From assembly GCA_910576985.1 (NCBI GenBank), contig CAJTLA010000034.1, positions 1 to 15,160 on the forward strand: a stretch of DNA of 15,160 nt, read 5' to 3'. Source of the stretch: an uncultured Bacilli bacterium. Its GTDB lineage: Bacteria > Bacillota_I > Bacilli_A > RF39 > UBA660. The translations under genes and the position numbers were made by a program. Positions 6,159-15,065 of the stretch are shown here, piece by piece (the first letter of the stretch is position 1; every line of letters begins with the position of its first letter). The notes beneath the pieces were generated by a model that was not told the DNA's origin, searched no databases, and saw only the letters and a program-made list of their open reading frames with translations.

Positions 6159-6656
6159 ATGGCAAATCAAAAAATCTTGGATCAAAAACAAGAAATTGTA
6201 AATGAGATTAGTAATCGTGTGAAAGAATCGTCTAGTGTTGTATTTTTTGAATATCATGGACTTACTGTAACTGAGACAAATGAACTAAGAAGAAAACTTA
6301 GAGAATCGGGATCAGATTTTAAAATCTATAAAAACACATTAGCACGAAGAGCACTAGATGCTCTTGATATCAAAGCATTGGACGAAGAACTTATTGGACC
6401 AAAAGCAATGGCTTTCGGAACAGATGCAGTAGCTCCAATTAAAATACTTAGTGACTATGCAAAAGAACATCCAGCTTTGGTATTAAAAATTGGAATCGTG
6501 GATGGAGAAATTGCAGACGAAGCAATGTTGAATAAACTTGCAGCAATCCCATCAAGAGAAGGATTACTTACTATGTTTGCAAGCGGATTACTTGGTATTC
6601 CAAGAGATTTCTCTATTTGCTTAGATTTACATAGTAAAAATTTAGAAGAAAAATAA
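6159..6656 (+). CDS. rplJ: 50S ribosomal protein L10
   Basis: 165 residues from the ATG at 6159. An upstream in-frame ATG at 6144 is rejected because the ribosome binding site AGGAGGTG (6147-6154) lies between the two. The N-terminal rRNA-binding domain shows VVFFEYHGLTVTETNELRRKLR (about 28-49) and FKIYKNTLARRAL. The C-terminal helix (about 150-165) recruits L7/L12 dimers. L10 is the base of the ribosomal stalk that binds translation factors and, with L12, the likely repressor acting on the leader upstream. rplL follows after 19 bases. Confidence 0.97.
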   Translation: MANQKILDQKQEIVNEISNRVKESSSVVFFEYHGLTVTETNELRRKLRESGSDFKIYKNTLARRALDALDIKALDEELIGPKAMAFGTDAVAPIKILSDYAKEHPALVLKIGIVDGEIADEAMLNKLAAIPSREGLLTMFASGLLGIPRDFSICLDLHSKNLEEK

Positions 6657-6675
6657 TTTAAAAGGAGGAAATAAA

Positions 6676-7044
6676 ATGGCAAAATTAAGCGCAAAAGAAA
6701 TTATTGATTCACTAAAAGAAATGACACTTTTAGAAATTAAAGAAGTAGTAGATTTAATGAAAGAAGAATTTGGTGTAGACCCAAGTGCAGTTGCAGTAGC
6801 TGCTGCTCCAGCTGGTGCTGCTGCTGAGGAAGGTCCAAGTGCAGTAGATGTAGTTCTAGCTAGTGCAGGTGCTAATAAAATTGCAGTTATTAAACTAGTT
6901 CGTGATATTACTGGATTGGGATTAAAAGAAGCAAAAGAATTAGCAGATAATGGTGGAGTTGTAAAAGAAAAAGCTACTTCAGATGAAGCAAATGAATTAA
7001 AAGCAAAATTTGAAGAAGCAGGCGCTACTATTGAATTAAAATAA
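6676..7044 (+). CDS. rplL: 50S ribosomal protein L7/L12
   Basis: 122 residues, normal length. The N-terminal dimerisation domain (about 1-35; MTLLEIKEVVDLMKEEFGV) binds the L10 helix. An Ala/Pro-rich hinge (about 38-53) leads to the factor-binding C-terminal domain (about 55-122) with GANKIAVIKLVRDITGLGLKEAK. The multicopy stalk recruits IF2, EF-Tu and EF-G. The ribosome binding site AAAGGAGG (6661-6668) is strong, as expected for a protein made in excess over L10. A 13-bp hairpin follows the stop. Confidence 0.97.
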   Translation: MAKLSAKEIIDSLKEMTLLEIKEVVDLMKEEFGVDPSAVAVAAAPAGAAAEEGPSAVDVVLASAGANKIAVIKLVRDITGLGLKEAKELADNGGVVKEKATSDEANELKAKFEEAGATIELK

Positions 7045-7060
7045 TAAAAAAATAAACTGT

Positions 7061-7092
7061 TTTTAGCCTATACTGTTTGGTATGGGCTAAAA
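7061..7092 (+). promoter_or_regulatory. Strong hairpin between rplL and the methyltransferase gene
   Basis: TTTTAGCCTATAC (7061-7073) pairs with GTATGGGCTAAAA (7080-7092) over 13 bp (one G-T pair) around a 6-base loop. No T run follows on either strand, so a classical terminator is unlikely. A 3' stabiliser or processing site for the rplJL mRNA is the more likely role. It ends 20 bases before the next ATG. Confidence 0.6.
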
Positions 7093-7112
7093 CCGTATAT
7101 AAAGGAGTTACT

Positions 7113-7694
7113 ATGTCTTATTATTTTTCAAATGATGAAACAATCAAAACAGAAGAAAAAGAACATCATGTAATGATTCAAAATATTCCATTTGTATTTT
7201 TAACGGATCATGGTGTTTTTTCAAAAAAAGGATTAGACTTTGGAACGAGAACGTTGCTTGAAAATTTGCCACAATTAAAAGGAGAAGTGTTGGATTTTGG
7301 TTGTGGCTATGGTCCGATTGGAATTTTTATTCAAAAAAAATATTCAGTGACAGTAGATATGATTGATATTAACAAACGAAGTCTTGGATTAGCTTCTAGA
7401 AATGCGCTGAAAAACGGAGTACAAGTTCATATATTTGAAAGCAATATTTATCAAAATATTACGAAAAAATATGACTATATTGTTACGAATCCACCTATTC
7501 GAGTTGGAAATACAATTTTATATAGTATTTTATTAGGTGCAAAAGAATACTTGAAAGACAATGGACAACTATGGTTTGTCATTCATAAAGATCAGGGAGC
7601 AAAAACAGTGTTTTTGAAAATAAAAGAGGTATATGATGCAAAAATTGTTATCAAGAATAAAGGATTTTACGTAATTTGTGCATGTAAGCGTTGA
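7113..7694 (+). CDS. Class I SAM-dependent methyltransferase, RsmC/YbxB-like
   Basis: 193 residues from the ATG at 7113; AAAGGAG (7101-7107) lies 5 bases upstream, so longer upstream starts are rejected. SAM-binding motif I is VLDFGCGYGPIG (about 59-70), with the acidic residue of motif II in VDMID (81-85). The catalytic motif NPPI (126-129) is the type seen in enzymes that methylate exocyclic amino groups of bases. Family and position (between rplL and rpoB, as ybxB in Bacillus) suggest N2-methylation of a guanine in 16S rRNA, as by RsmC at G1207 in E. coli, though this is shorter than E. coli RsmC, which carries an extra N-terminal domain. The exact target is inferred. It ends in TGA, which forms part of the rpoB promoter -35. 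Confidence 0.88.
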   Translation: MSYYFSNDETIKTEEKEHHVMIQNIPFVFLTDHGVFSKKGLDFGTRTLLENLPQLKGEVLDFGCGYGPIGIFIQKKYSVTVDMIDINKRSLGLASRNALKNGVQVHIFESNIYQNITKKYDYIVTNPPIRVGNTILYSILLGAKEYLKDNGQLWFVIHKDQGAKTVFLKIKEVYDAKIVIKNKGFYVICACKR

Positions 7695-7719
7695 CAAAAA
7701 AGTATATTTTTGGTAAAAT
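7691..7719 (+). promoter_or_regulatory. Promoter of rpoB-rpoC
   Basis: TTGACA (7691-7696) and TAAAAT (7714-7719) are separated by 17 bases, with an extended -10 TG at 7711-7712. The perfect -35 hexamer contains the TGA stop codon of the methyltransferase gene. The start is predicted at about 7726. Confidence 0.85.
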
Positions 7720-7731
7720 CTTAAATTGGTG

Positions 7732-7756
7732 GCATGTACTATTTTTTCGTGCATGC
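7732..7756 (+). promoter_or_regulatory. Hairpin in the rpoB leader
   Basis: GCATGTAC (7732-7739) pairs with GTGCATGC (7749-7756), 8 bp with one G-T pair, around a loop that is mostly T. It lies near the 5' end of the predicted ~66-base leader. No T run follows, so it is not a terminator; its function is unknown. Confidence 0.45.
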
Positions 7757-7791
7757 ATAAATAGTCAATATAGGTTATAGGGGTGAAAAGA

Positions 7792-10700
7792 GTGGCTTAT
7801 ACAATTAAAAAATATGGTGATCACCGTGAAAGACGTAATTACGCAAAAACAAAGAATGCAATTGAATTAGAAAACTTGTTAGAAATTCAAAAAAAGTCAT
7901 ATGACTGGTTTATGACTGATGGAATCAAAGAAGTATTTGATGATATTTTTCCAGTGGAAAGTTTTACTGGAAATTTGTCATTGGAATTTGGAGAATACTC
8001 TTTTGAATCACCAAGATATTCTATTAAAGGATGCAAAGAAAGATACGCAACTTATGCAGCACCTTTAAAAGTAGCAGCTAGATTGTTTAATGGTGAAACA
8101 GGGGAAGTAAAAGAACAAGATATTTATCTTGGAGATATGCCAATTATGACAGATAGTGGAACATTTATCATCAATGGGGCAGAACGTGTTATTGTTTCAC
8201 AACTTGTTCGTTCACCTAGTGTTTATTTTGGAAAAGAAATAGACAAAAAGAACGGAAAATTGATAATCACTTCACAAATTATTCCAACTAGAGGAACTTG
8301 GTTAGAATATGAAACTGATGCAAGAGATATTATTTATGTACGTATTGATCGTACTAGGAAGGTTCCTATTACAACTTTGCTTCGAGCATTAGGACTTTCT
8401 AATGATGAAGACATCTATGATCTATTTGGAGAAGATGACTATCTTATAAGAACAATTGAAAAAGATGCGAATAAAAATACAGATGAGGCATTGATCGATA
8501 TTCATTCAAAATTAAGACCTGGAGAGCCATCTACATTAGATAGTGCGAAAAATCAATTGGTATCAAGATTCTTTGATGCTTTCCGCTATGATTTGGCGCG
8601 CGTAGGACGATATAAATTTAATCGTAAATTAAATGTATTAGATCGTTTGCTAGGCTGTACTTTGGCTGAAAATATTAAAGTTGGAAAAGATATTATTGTA
8701 CCAAAAGATACAGTTGTTACAAAAGAAGTATTGGAAACACTGAAACCAATTATGGAAGATGGATATGGAGTAAGGGAAGTACTTGTAAATACTGACTTAG
8801 ATGCATTTAATAGAGTTCAGGAAATCAGAGTATATTCAAGGAAGAACCCAGAAAAAATTACAAAGATTATTGGGAATGATCAAACGATTAGTGTGAAACG
8901 CTTGACTATTTCTGATGTATATGCATCTGTTTCCTATTATTTAAACTTATTAGACGGAATTGGAACATTTGATGAAATTGATCATTTATCAAATCGTCGT
9001 GTTCGTCAAGTTGGAGAATTATTACAAAATCAATTTAGAATTGGAATTAGTCGTATTGAAAGAGTGATTCGTGATAGAATGTCTACGCAAGAAATTACAG
9101 AAGTAACACCAAAAACTTTAATCAATATTCGACCATTAACTGCTTCTATTAAAGAATTCTTTGGAAGTAGTCAGTTATCTCAATTCATGGATCAAACAAA
9201 TCCAGTAGCGGAGCTTACGAATAAGCGTCGTTTGTCAAGTTTAGGACCTGGTGGATTATCTAGAGATCGTGCTGGAATGGAAGTACGTGACGTCAATCCA
9301 TCTCATTATGGTAGACTTTGTCCAATTGAGTCACCAGAAGGACCAAACATCGGTTTAATTACTTCACTTGCAAGTTATGCAAGAGTGAATGATTATGGAT
9401 TTATTATGACTCCATATCGTAAAGTAGATCAGAAACATTTAACAGATGAAATTGTCTATATGACTGCTGATGAAGAATTAGAACATTATATTTCACAAGC
9501 AACTGTGGAAGTAGATGAACATAATGATATTACTTTAGAGCGTGTTCAAGTTCGTTATCATGGAGAAAACTTGATTGTAGATGCGGATAAGGTAGACTAT
9601 ATTGATGTGTCTCCACAACAAGTTGTATCTATTACAACACAAGGAATTCCATTTCTAGAGCATGATGATGGAAAAAGAGCTTTAATGGGAGCGAACATGC
9701 AACGTCAAGCAATCCCATTATTGAAAGCAGAAGCACCGCTTGTTGGAACAGGTGTAGAAGCAATTGCAGCAAGAGATTCGGGAGCTGTGGTAATCTCAAA
9801 AGCGGCTGGAATTGTAGATTATGTCGATTCTAAAAAAATCATTGTCAAAACAATAGGAGGAATGGATACTTATTATTTAAATGGATTTGAACGAAGTAAT
9901 GCAGGTACTTGTTATCATCAAGTTCCAATTGTGAAACTTGGAGATAAGGTAGAACGTGGAGAAGTAATTGCAGATGGCCCATCAACGGAAAAAGGAGAAA
10001 TGGCATTAGGTAGAAATGTTGTAGTTGCGTTTATGAACTACAATGGATATAACTATGAAGATGCTGTTATCTTAAATGAAAGACTTGTAAAAGATGATGT
10101 GTATACTTCTATTCATATAGAGGATTACCAAATTGAGTGTCGTGATACGAAATTAGGACCAGAAGAATTTACTCGTGATATTCCAAATGTTAGTGAAGAA
10201 GCACGTAAAAATTTAGATGAAAATGGAATTATCCGAATTGGAACAGAAGTCAAAGATGATGATATTTTAGTAGGAAAAGTAACTCCAAAAGGAATGGCAG
10301 AGTTAACCAGTGAAGAAAAATTATTACATGCTATTTTTGGAGAAAAAACACGTGAGGTTCGAGATACTTCATTACGTGTTCCACATGGTGGAGAAGGAAT
10401 TGTTCACGATGTGAAAATCTTTACTAAAGAAGATACGGATGAACTTCCAGCTGGGGTTTCAAAAAGTGTTCGTGTTTATATTGCTCAAAAACGTAAAATT
10501 AGTGTTGGAGATAAGATGGCGGGACGTCATGGAAACAAAGGTGTTATTTCTTTAATCTTACCAGAAGAAGATATGCCTTATTTAGAAGATGGGACACCAG
10601 TTGATATTTTATTAAATCCACTTGGAGTTCCAAGCCGTATGAATATTGGGCAGATTCTAGAAATGCATCTTGGAATGGCTGCTAAAGAGCTTGGAATTTA

Positions 10701-11406
10701 TGTGGCAACTCCAGTTTTTGATGGAGCAACTAGAACAGAAATTATTGATGCTTTAAAAGAAGCAAAATTACCAGAGGATGGAAAATTCCAACTTTATGAT
10801 GGACGAACAGGAGAACCATTTGATAATCGTGTTAGTGTTGGTGTTATGTATATGATTAAACTTCATCACATGGTAGATGATAAATTGCATGCACGTTCTA
10901 CAGGTCCATATTCATTAGTTACACAACAGCCACTTGGAGGAAAAGCACAATTTGGTGGACAAAGATTTGGGGAAATGGAAGTATGGGCGCTTTATGCTTA
11001 TGGTGCAGCTCATGTATTAAGAGAAATGATTACGATTAAATCTGATGATGTTGTTGGACGTGTTAAAGTATATGAATCATTAGTAAAAGGTCAACCAATT
11101 CCAAAATCAGGAATTCCAGAAAGTTTCCGAGTTTTGATTAAGGAATTCCAAGCATTAGGACTTGATATTACAGTATTAGATCCAGAAGGAAATTATCATG
11201 AACTTAGAGAATTAGAAGCAGAAGACAAAGATAATTATGCATCTCATTCAGAAGTAGAAAAGGCAATTGATGTAGAAGTTATTGAAGGGGATGCTTACGA
11301 AGAAAAAATAGATTATGATGATTTGGATGTTGATGATGAAGATTTAGAGGAAGAAATTGAAGATAATTATGAAGAAGATTTTGACGAACAAATGGAGGTG
11401 GAATAA
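7792..11406 (+). CDS. rpoB: DNA-directed RNA polymerase subunit beta
   Basis: 1204 residues. The GTG at 7792 (MAYTIKKYGDHRERRNY) is chosen over the in-frame GTG at 7783, because AGGGGTGA (7779-7786) serves as its ribosome binding site and family members begin with this motif. Seen in order: GAERVIVSQLVRSPSVYFG (protrusion/lobe), the rifampicin-pocket region around 460-495 (SSQLSQFMDQTNP, then KRRLSSLGPGGL), the active-site lysines in GDKMAGRHGNKG (K908, K916), and the C-terminal RFGEMEVWALYAYGA clamp segment. Two oddities stand out. Residue 477, equivalent to E. coli His526 of the rifampicin pocket, is Asn. The last 43 residues are very acidic (25 Asp/Glu). It overlaps rpoC by one base. Together with beta' it forms the catalytic core. 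Confidence 0.98.
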   Translation: MAYTIKKYGDHRERRNYAKTKNAIELENLLEIQKKSYDWFMTDGIKEVFDDIFPVESFTGNLSLEFGEYSFESPRYSIKGCKERYATYAAPLKVAARLFNGETGEVKEQDIYLGDMPIMTDSGTFIINGAERVIVSQLVRSPSVYFGKEIDKKNGKLIITSQIIPTRGTWLEYETDARDIIYVRIDRTRKVPITTLLRALGLSNDEDIYDLFGEDDYLIRTIEKDANKNTDEALIDIHSKLRPGEPSTLDSAKNQLVSRFFDAFRYDLARVGRYKFNRKLNVLDRLLGCTLAENIKVGKDIIVPKDTVVTKEVLETLKPIMEDGYGVREVLVNTDLDAFNRVQEIRVYSRKNPEKITKIIGNDQTISVKRLTISDVYASVSYYLNLLDGIGTFDEIDHLSNRRVRQVGELLQNQFRIGISRIERVIRDRMSTQEITEVTPKTLINIRPLTASIKEFFGSSQLSQFMDQTNPVAELTNKRRLSSLGPGGLSRDRAGMEVRDVNPSHYGRLCPIESPEGPNIGLITSLASYARVNDYGFIMTPYRKVDQKHLTDEIVYMTADEELEHYISQATVEVDEHNDITLERVQVRYHGENLIVDADKVDYIDVSPQQVVSITTQGIPFLEHDDGKRALMGANMQRQAIPLLKAEAPLVGTGVEAIAARDSGAVVISKAAGIVDYVDSKKIIVKTIGGMDTYYLNGFERSNAGTCYHQVPIVKLGDKVERGEVIADGPSTEKGEMALGRNVVVAFMNYNGYNYEDAVILNERLVKDDVYTSIHIEDYQIECRDTKLGPEEFTRDIPNVSEEARKNLDENGIIRIGTEVKDDDILVGKVTPKGMAELTSEEKLLHAIFGEKTREVRDTSLRVPHGGEGIVHDVKIFTKEDTDELPAGVSKSVRVYIAQKRKISVGDKMAGRHGNKGVISLILPEEDMPYLEDGTPVDILLNPLGVPSRMNIGQILEMHLGMAAKELGIYVATPVFDGATRTEIIDALKEAKLPEDGKFQLYDGRTGEPFDNRVSVGVMYMIKLHHMVDDKLHARSTGPYSLVTQQPLGGKAQFGGQRFGEMEVWALYAYGAAHVLREMITIKSDDVVGRVKVYESLVKGQPIPKSGIPESFRVLIKEFQALGLDITVLDPEGNYHELRELEAEDKDNYASHSEVEKAIDVEVIEGDAYEEKIDYDDLDVDDEDLEEEIEDNYEEDFDEQMEVE

Positions 11407-14400
11407 TGGATGTAAATAACTTTGAAGGGTTAAAAATAGCAATTGCCTCTCCAGAAAAAATAAGATCTTGGTCATATGGAGAAGTCAAAAAGGCAGAAAC
11501 CATCAATTATCGAACTTTAAAGCCAGAACGTGATGGACTCTTTTGTGAAAAAATATTTGGTCCAACAAAAGATTTTGAATGTTCTTGTGGGAAGTATAAA
11601 AGACTCCGTTATAAAAATATTGTTTGTGATCGATGTGGAGTAGAAGTAACTAGATCAAAGGTGCGTCGTGAACGTATGGGGCATATTGAACTTGCTACTC
11701 CTTGTTCTCACATTTGGTTTTTCAAAGGGATTCCATCAAGAATGGGACTTGTTCTTGATATGTCACCAAGAGATTTAGAAGAAGTATTATACTTTGTATC
11801 TTATGTAATTTTAGATCCAGGTGCAGCACCTTTAGAGAAAAAACAAACGATTAGTGATAAGGAATATCGTGCCTATTATGAAAAATATGGAAATAGTTTT
11901 CGAGTTGGTATGGGAGCAGAAGCAATTAAAGAATTGTTAAAAGAAGTAGATTTAGAAAAAGAAGTAGATGAAATCAAAAAAGAAATTGAAGGAATTAAAG
12001 ATTCTGCAAGTCAAAAACGAATTCGCTTGATTAAGCGTTTGGATGTGTTAAATGCGTTTTTAGAATCTGGAAATCGTCCAGAATGGATGATTTTAGATGC
12101 TCTTCCAGTTATTCCGCCAGAATTAAGACCAATGATTCAATTGGATGGTGGAAGATTTGCGACTTCAGATTTGAATGATTTGTATCGTCGTGTAATTAAT
12201 CGTAATAATCGTTTAAAAAAATTAATGGATTTGGGTGCTCCAAGTATCATTATTCAGAATGAAAAGCGTATGTTACAAGAAGCTGTGGATGCGTTATTTG
12301 ACAATGGTAGACGTGGAAGAAATATTACAGGAGCAGGAAATAGACCTTTAAAATCATTAAGTAGCATGTTAAAAGGAAAGCAAGGGCGTTTCCGTCAAAA
12401 TTTATTGGGAAAACGTGTTGACTATTCAGGTCGTTCTGTTATTGTAGTAGGACCATCTTTAAAAATGTATGAATGTGGGATTCCAAAGGAAATGGCACTT
12501 GAGTTATTTAAGCCACATGTAATTAATGGTCTTGTTACAAAAGAAATCGCTAGTAATATTAAGGCTGCTAAAAGAATGATTGAAAATCAAGATGAAAGAG
12601 TTTGGGATGTTGTAGAAGAAAAAATTAAGGAACATCCTGTTATGCTTAACCGTGCTCCTACATTGCATAGACTTGGTATTCAAGCATTTGAACCAAAGTT
12701 AATTGGTGGTAGAGCAATTCGACTTCACCCACTTGTGTGTGCAGCGTTTAATGCCGATTTTGATGGAGACCAGATGGCTGTTCATGTACCTATTAGTGAA
12801 GAAGCACAGGCTGAGGCAAGGATTTTGATGCTGGGAGCAAATAATATTTTGTCACCAAAAGATGGAAAACCAATTGTAACTCCTGGACAAGATATGGTAC
12901 TTGGAAATTATTATATTACAATGGAAAAAGAAGGACAACCAAATGAAGGTAGGGTGTTTAAGGATCAGAATGAAGCATTGATGGCATATGAAAGAAGAGA
13001 ATTAAATCTTCATACTCGTATTGCAATTCCAGTTTCTTCATTCCGCCATAAGATTTTCCCAGATGCTTATATGGATAAATATTTGGTTACAACAGTTGGT
13101 AAATTAAAATTTAATGAAATTTTCCCAGATACTTTCCAATATATTAATGATGGAAGTACTGAAAATATAGAACGTATTACTCCAAGTAAATATTTTATTG
13201 CTCGAGGTGAAAATATTCCTGAGAAAATTAAGGAAATGCCTTTGGTGGAAGCTTTAAATAAAGGGAAGTTAACTGCTTTGATCGCGCAGATTTATAAACG
13301 TTACCAAACTACTGAAACTTCTGTAATGTTGGATAAATTAAAAGATTTAGGGTTTAAGTATTCTACATTATCTGGAATTTCGATTGCGATTAGTGATATT
13401 AAAGAGAGTGAAATTAAGCCACAAGTATTAAAGGAAAGTCAAGATTTAGTAGATCAAGTTAATAAACAGTTTAAACGTGGTTTAATTACAGATATGGAAC
13501 GTTATGAAAAAGTCATTGATATTTGGACACAGGCTAAAAAACGTATTAGTCAAGAGCTTGAACAAATGATGAAAGAAAATAAAGACAATTCGATTGCAAT
13601 TATGATTAATAGTAAAGCTCGTGGAGATATTGGTTCTTTGACACAGTTAGTAGGTATGAGAGGATTATTTGCGAAACCAAGTGGAATGAATGAAGAAATT
13701 CCAGTAAAATCTTCTTTTAGTGAAGGGGTTAGTATTTCAGAGTTCTTCTTATCAACCCATGGTGCTCGTAAGGGAGCTGTAGATACAGCGTTAAAAACAG
13801 CTGATGCTGGATATTTAACAAGAAGACTTGTTGACGTTTCTCAAGATATTATTGTAAAAGAAGAAGATTGTGGAACTGATCAAGGTGTAGTAGTGGAAGC
13901 GTTCTTAAATCCAAAAGATAATACTGTGATTGAGTCTCTTTATGATAGAATTGTAGGACGTTATTTGAATAAGCGCATTTTGAAACCTGATACAGAAGAG
14001 GTACTAGCTGAAAGAAATACATATATTACAGAACAATTGGCAGATAAAATTATTTCAGCAGGTATTACAAAGGTACCAATTCGTACGGTGTTAACATGTA
14101 AAACTGAACATGGTGTTTGTCGTAAGTGCTATGGTCGTAATTTGGCAACAGGAGCGATTGTAGAAACAGGAGAAGCAGTGGGAATCATGGCTGCTCAATC
14201 GATTGGAGAACCAGGAACTCAGTTAACCATGCGTACATTCAATACTGGTGGTGTTGCTGGAGATGACATTACACAAGGTCTTCCACGTGTTCAGGAGTTG
14301 TTTGAGGCTCGTAATCCAAAAGGAAAGGCAACAATTTCTGAGATCAATGGTGTTGTATCTAACATTGAAGAAGATGGAGGAAAATTTGTCATTAGTGTAA

Positions 14401-15041
14401 AAAATGATGTAGAGACTGTTGAACATACTTCTAATTATGGAGCTAAATTGGCTGTTGAGAAGGGAACTGAAGTGAAAGCTGGTGATCGTTTAACTCATGG
14501 TGCAATTAGTCCAAAAGAGTTACTTGTTGTAACAGATCCAATTACCGTTCAACAATATATTTTGTTAGAAATTCAAAAAGTTTATCGTTCTCAAGGTGTT
14601 GATATTAGTGATAAGCACGTTGAAATTATTGCGAAACGTATGATTTCTAAGATTAAGATTATTGATAGTGGTGATACGTTATTCTTACCTGGAACGATGG
14701 TAAATATTAATGAATTTACAGAAGTGAATAAAGGATTAATTTTAGAGGGTAAAAGACCAGCTACAGGTAGACCAGTATTACTTGGAATTACGAAAGCTTC
14801 ATTAGAGACTGATTCATTTTTATCAGCAGCTTCTTTCCAAGAAACTACTCGAATTTTAACTGATGCAGCAATTCATGGTAGAGTGGATTATCTAAATGGG
14901 TTAAAAGAAAATGTGATTATTGGAAAATTGATTCCAGCTGGAACAGGAGCTCGTAAGTATCGTCAAACTGATTATGATTTAGAGTTAGATATGTTAAAAG
15001 ATGAACCATTGGAAGCTTTAGAGCAAGAGTTAATGGATTAA
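11406..15041 (+). CDS. rpoC: DNA-directed RNA polymerase subunit beta'
   Basis: 1211 residues, typical of Firmicutes (no large lineage insert). The N-terminal zinc ribbon has C59, C61, C74 and C77. The catalytic NADFDGDQMAVHVP motif has the three magnesium-binding Asp at 451, 453 and 455. The bridge-helix segment GARKGAVDTALKTADAGYL lies at about 785-805. A second zinc site uses C822, C898, C905 and C908, and the trigger-loop region (GEPGTQLTMRTFNTGG) is near 932-948. The ATG overlaps the rpoB stop (TAATG). GGAGGTGG in the last rpoB codons is the ribosome binding site, so translation is likely coupled to keep the two subunits balanced. A terminator begins in the stop codon. Confidence 0.98.
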   Translation: MDVNNFEGLKIAIASPEKIRSWSYGEVKKAETINYRTLKPERDGLFCEKIFGPTKDFECSCGKYKRLRYKNIVCDRCGVEVTRSKVRRERMGHIELATPCSHIWFFKGIPSRMGLVLDMSPRDLEEVLYFVSYVILDPGAAPLEKKQTISDKEYRAYYEKYGNSFRVGMGAEAIKELLKEVDLEKEVDEIKKEIEGIKDSASQKRIRLIKRLDVLNAFLESGNRPEWMILDALPVIPPELRPMIQLDGGRFATSDLNDLYRRVINRNNRLKKLMDLGAPSIIIQNEKRMLQEAVDALFDNGRRGRNITGAGNRPLKSLSSMLKGKQGRFRQNLLGKRVDYSGRSVIVVGPSLKMYECGIPKEMALELFKPHVINGLVTKEIASNIKAAKRMIENQDERVWDVVEEKIKEHPVMLNRAPTLHRLGIQAFEPKLIGGRAIRLHPLVCAAFNADFDGDQMAVHVPISEEAQAEARILMLGANNILSPKDGKPIVTPGQDMVLGNYYITMEKEGQPNEGRVFKDQNEALMAYERRELNLHTRIAIPVSSFRHKIFPDAYMDKYLVTTVGKLKFNEIFPDTFQYINDGSTENIERITPSKYFIARGENIPEKIKEMPLVEALNKGKLTALIAQIYKRYQTTETSVMLDKLKDLGFKYSTLSGISIAISDIKESEIKPQVLKESQDLVDQVNKQFKRGLITDMERYEKVIDIWTQAKKRISQELEQMMKENKDNSIAIMINSKARGDIGSLTQLVGMRGLFAKPSGMNEEIPVKSSFSEGVSISEFFLSTHGARKGAVDTALKTADAGYLTRRLVDVSQDIIVKEEDCGTDQGVVVEAFLNPKDNTVIESLYDRIVGRYLNKRILKPDTEEVLAERNTYITEQLADKIISAGITKVPIRTVLTCKTEHGVCRKCYGRNLATGAIVETGEAVGIMAAQSIGEPGTQLTMRTFNTGGVAGDDITQGLPRVQELFEARNPKGKATISEINGVVSNIEEDGGKFVISVKNDVETVEHTSNYGAKLAVEKGTEVKAGDRLTHGAISPKELLVVTDPITVQQYILLEIQKVYRSQGVDISDKHVEIIAKRMISKIKIIDSGDTLFLPGTMVNINEFTEVNKGLILEGKRPATGRPVLLGITKASLETDSFLSAASFQETTRILTDAAIHGRVDYLNGLKENVIIGKLIPAGTGARKYRQTDYDLELDMLKDEPLEALEQELMD

Positions 15042-15065
15042 GGAATAGTTGATATTCCTTTTTTT
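15040..15065 (+). terminator. Rho-independent terminator of rpoBC
   Basis: AAGGAATA (15040-15047) pairs perfectly with TATTCCTT (15053-15060) around a 5-base loop, followed by T through 15065. The last two bases of the rpoC stop codon form the base of the stem. Confidence 0.9.

Noticed and set aside
11279..11506. Minus-strand frame across the rpoB-rpoC junction
   Set aside because: It arises from the complement of the acidic tail codons and has no ribosome binding site.
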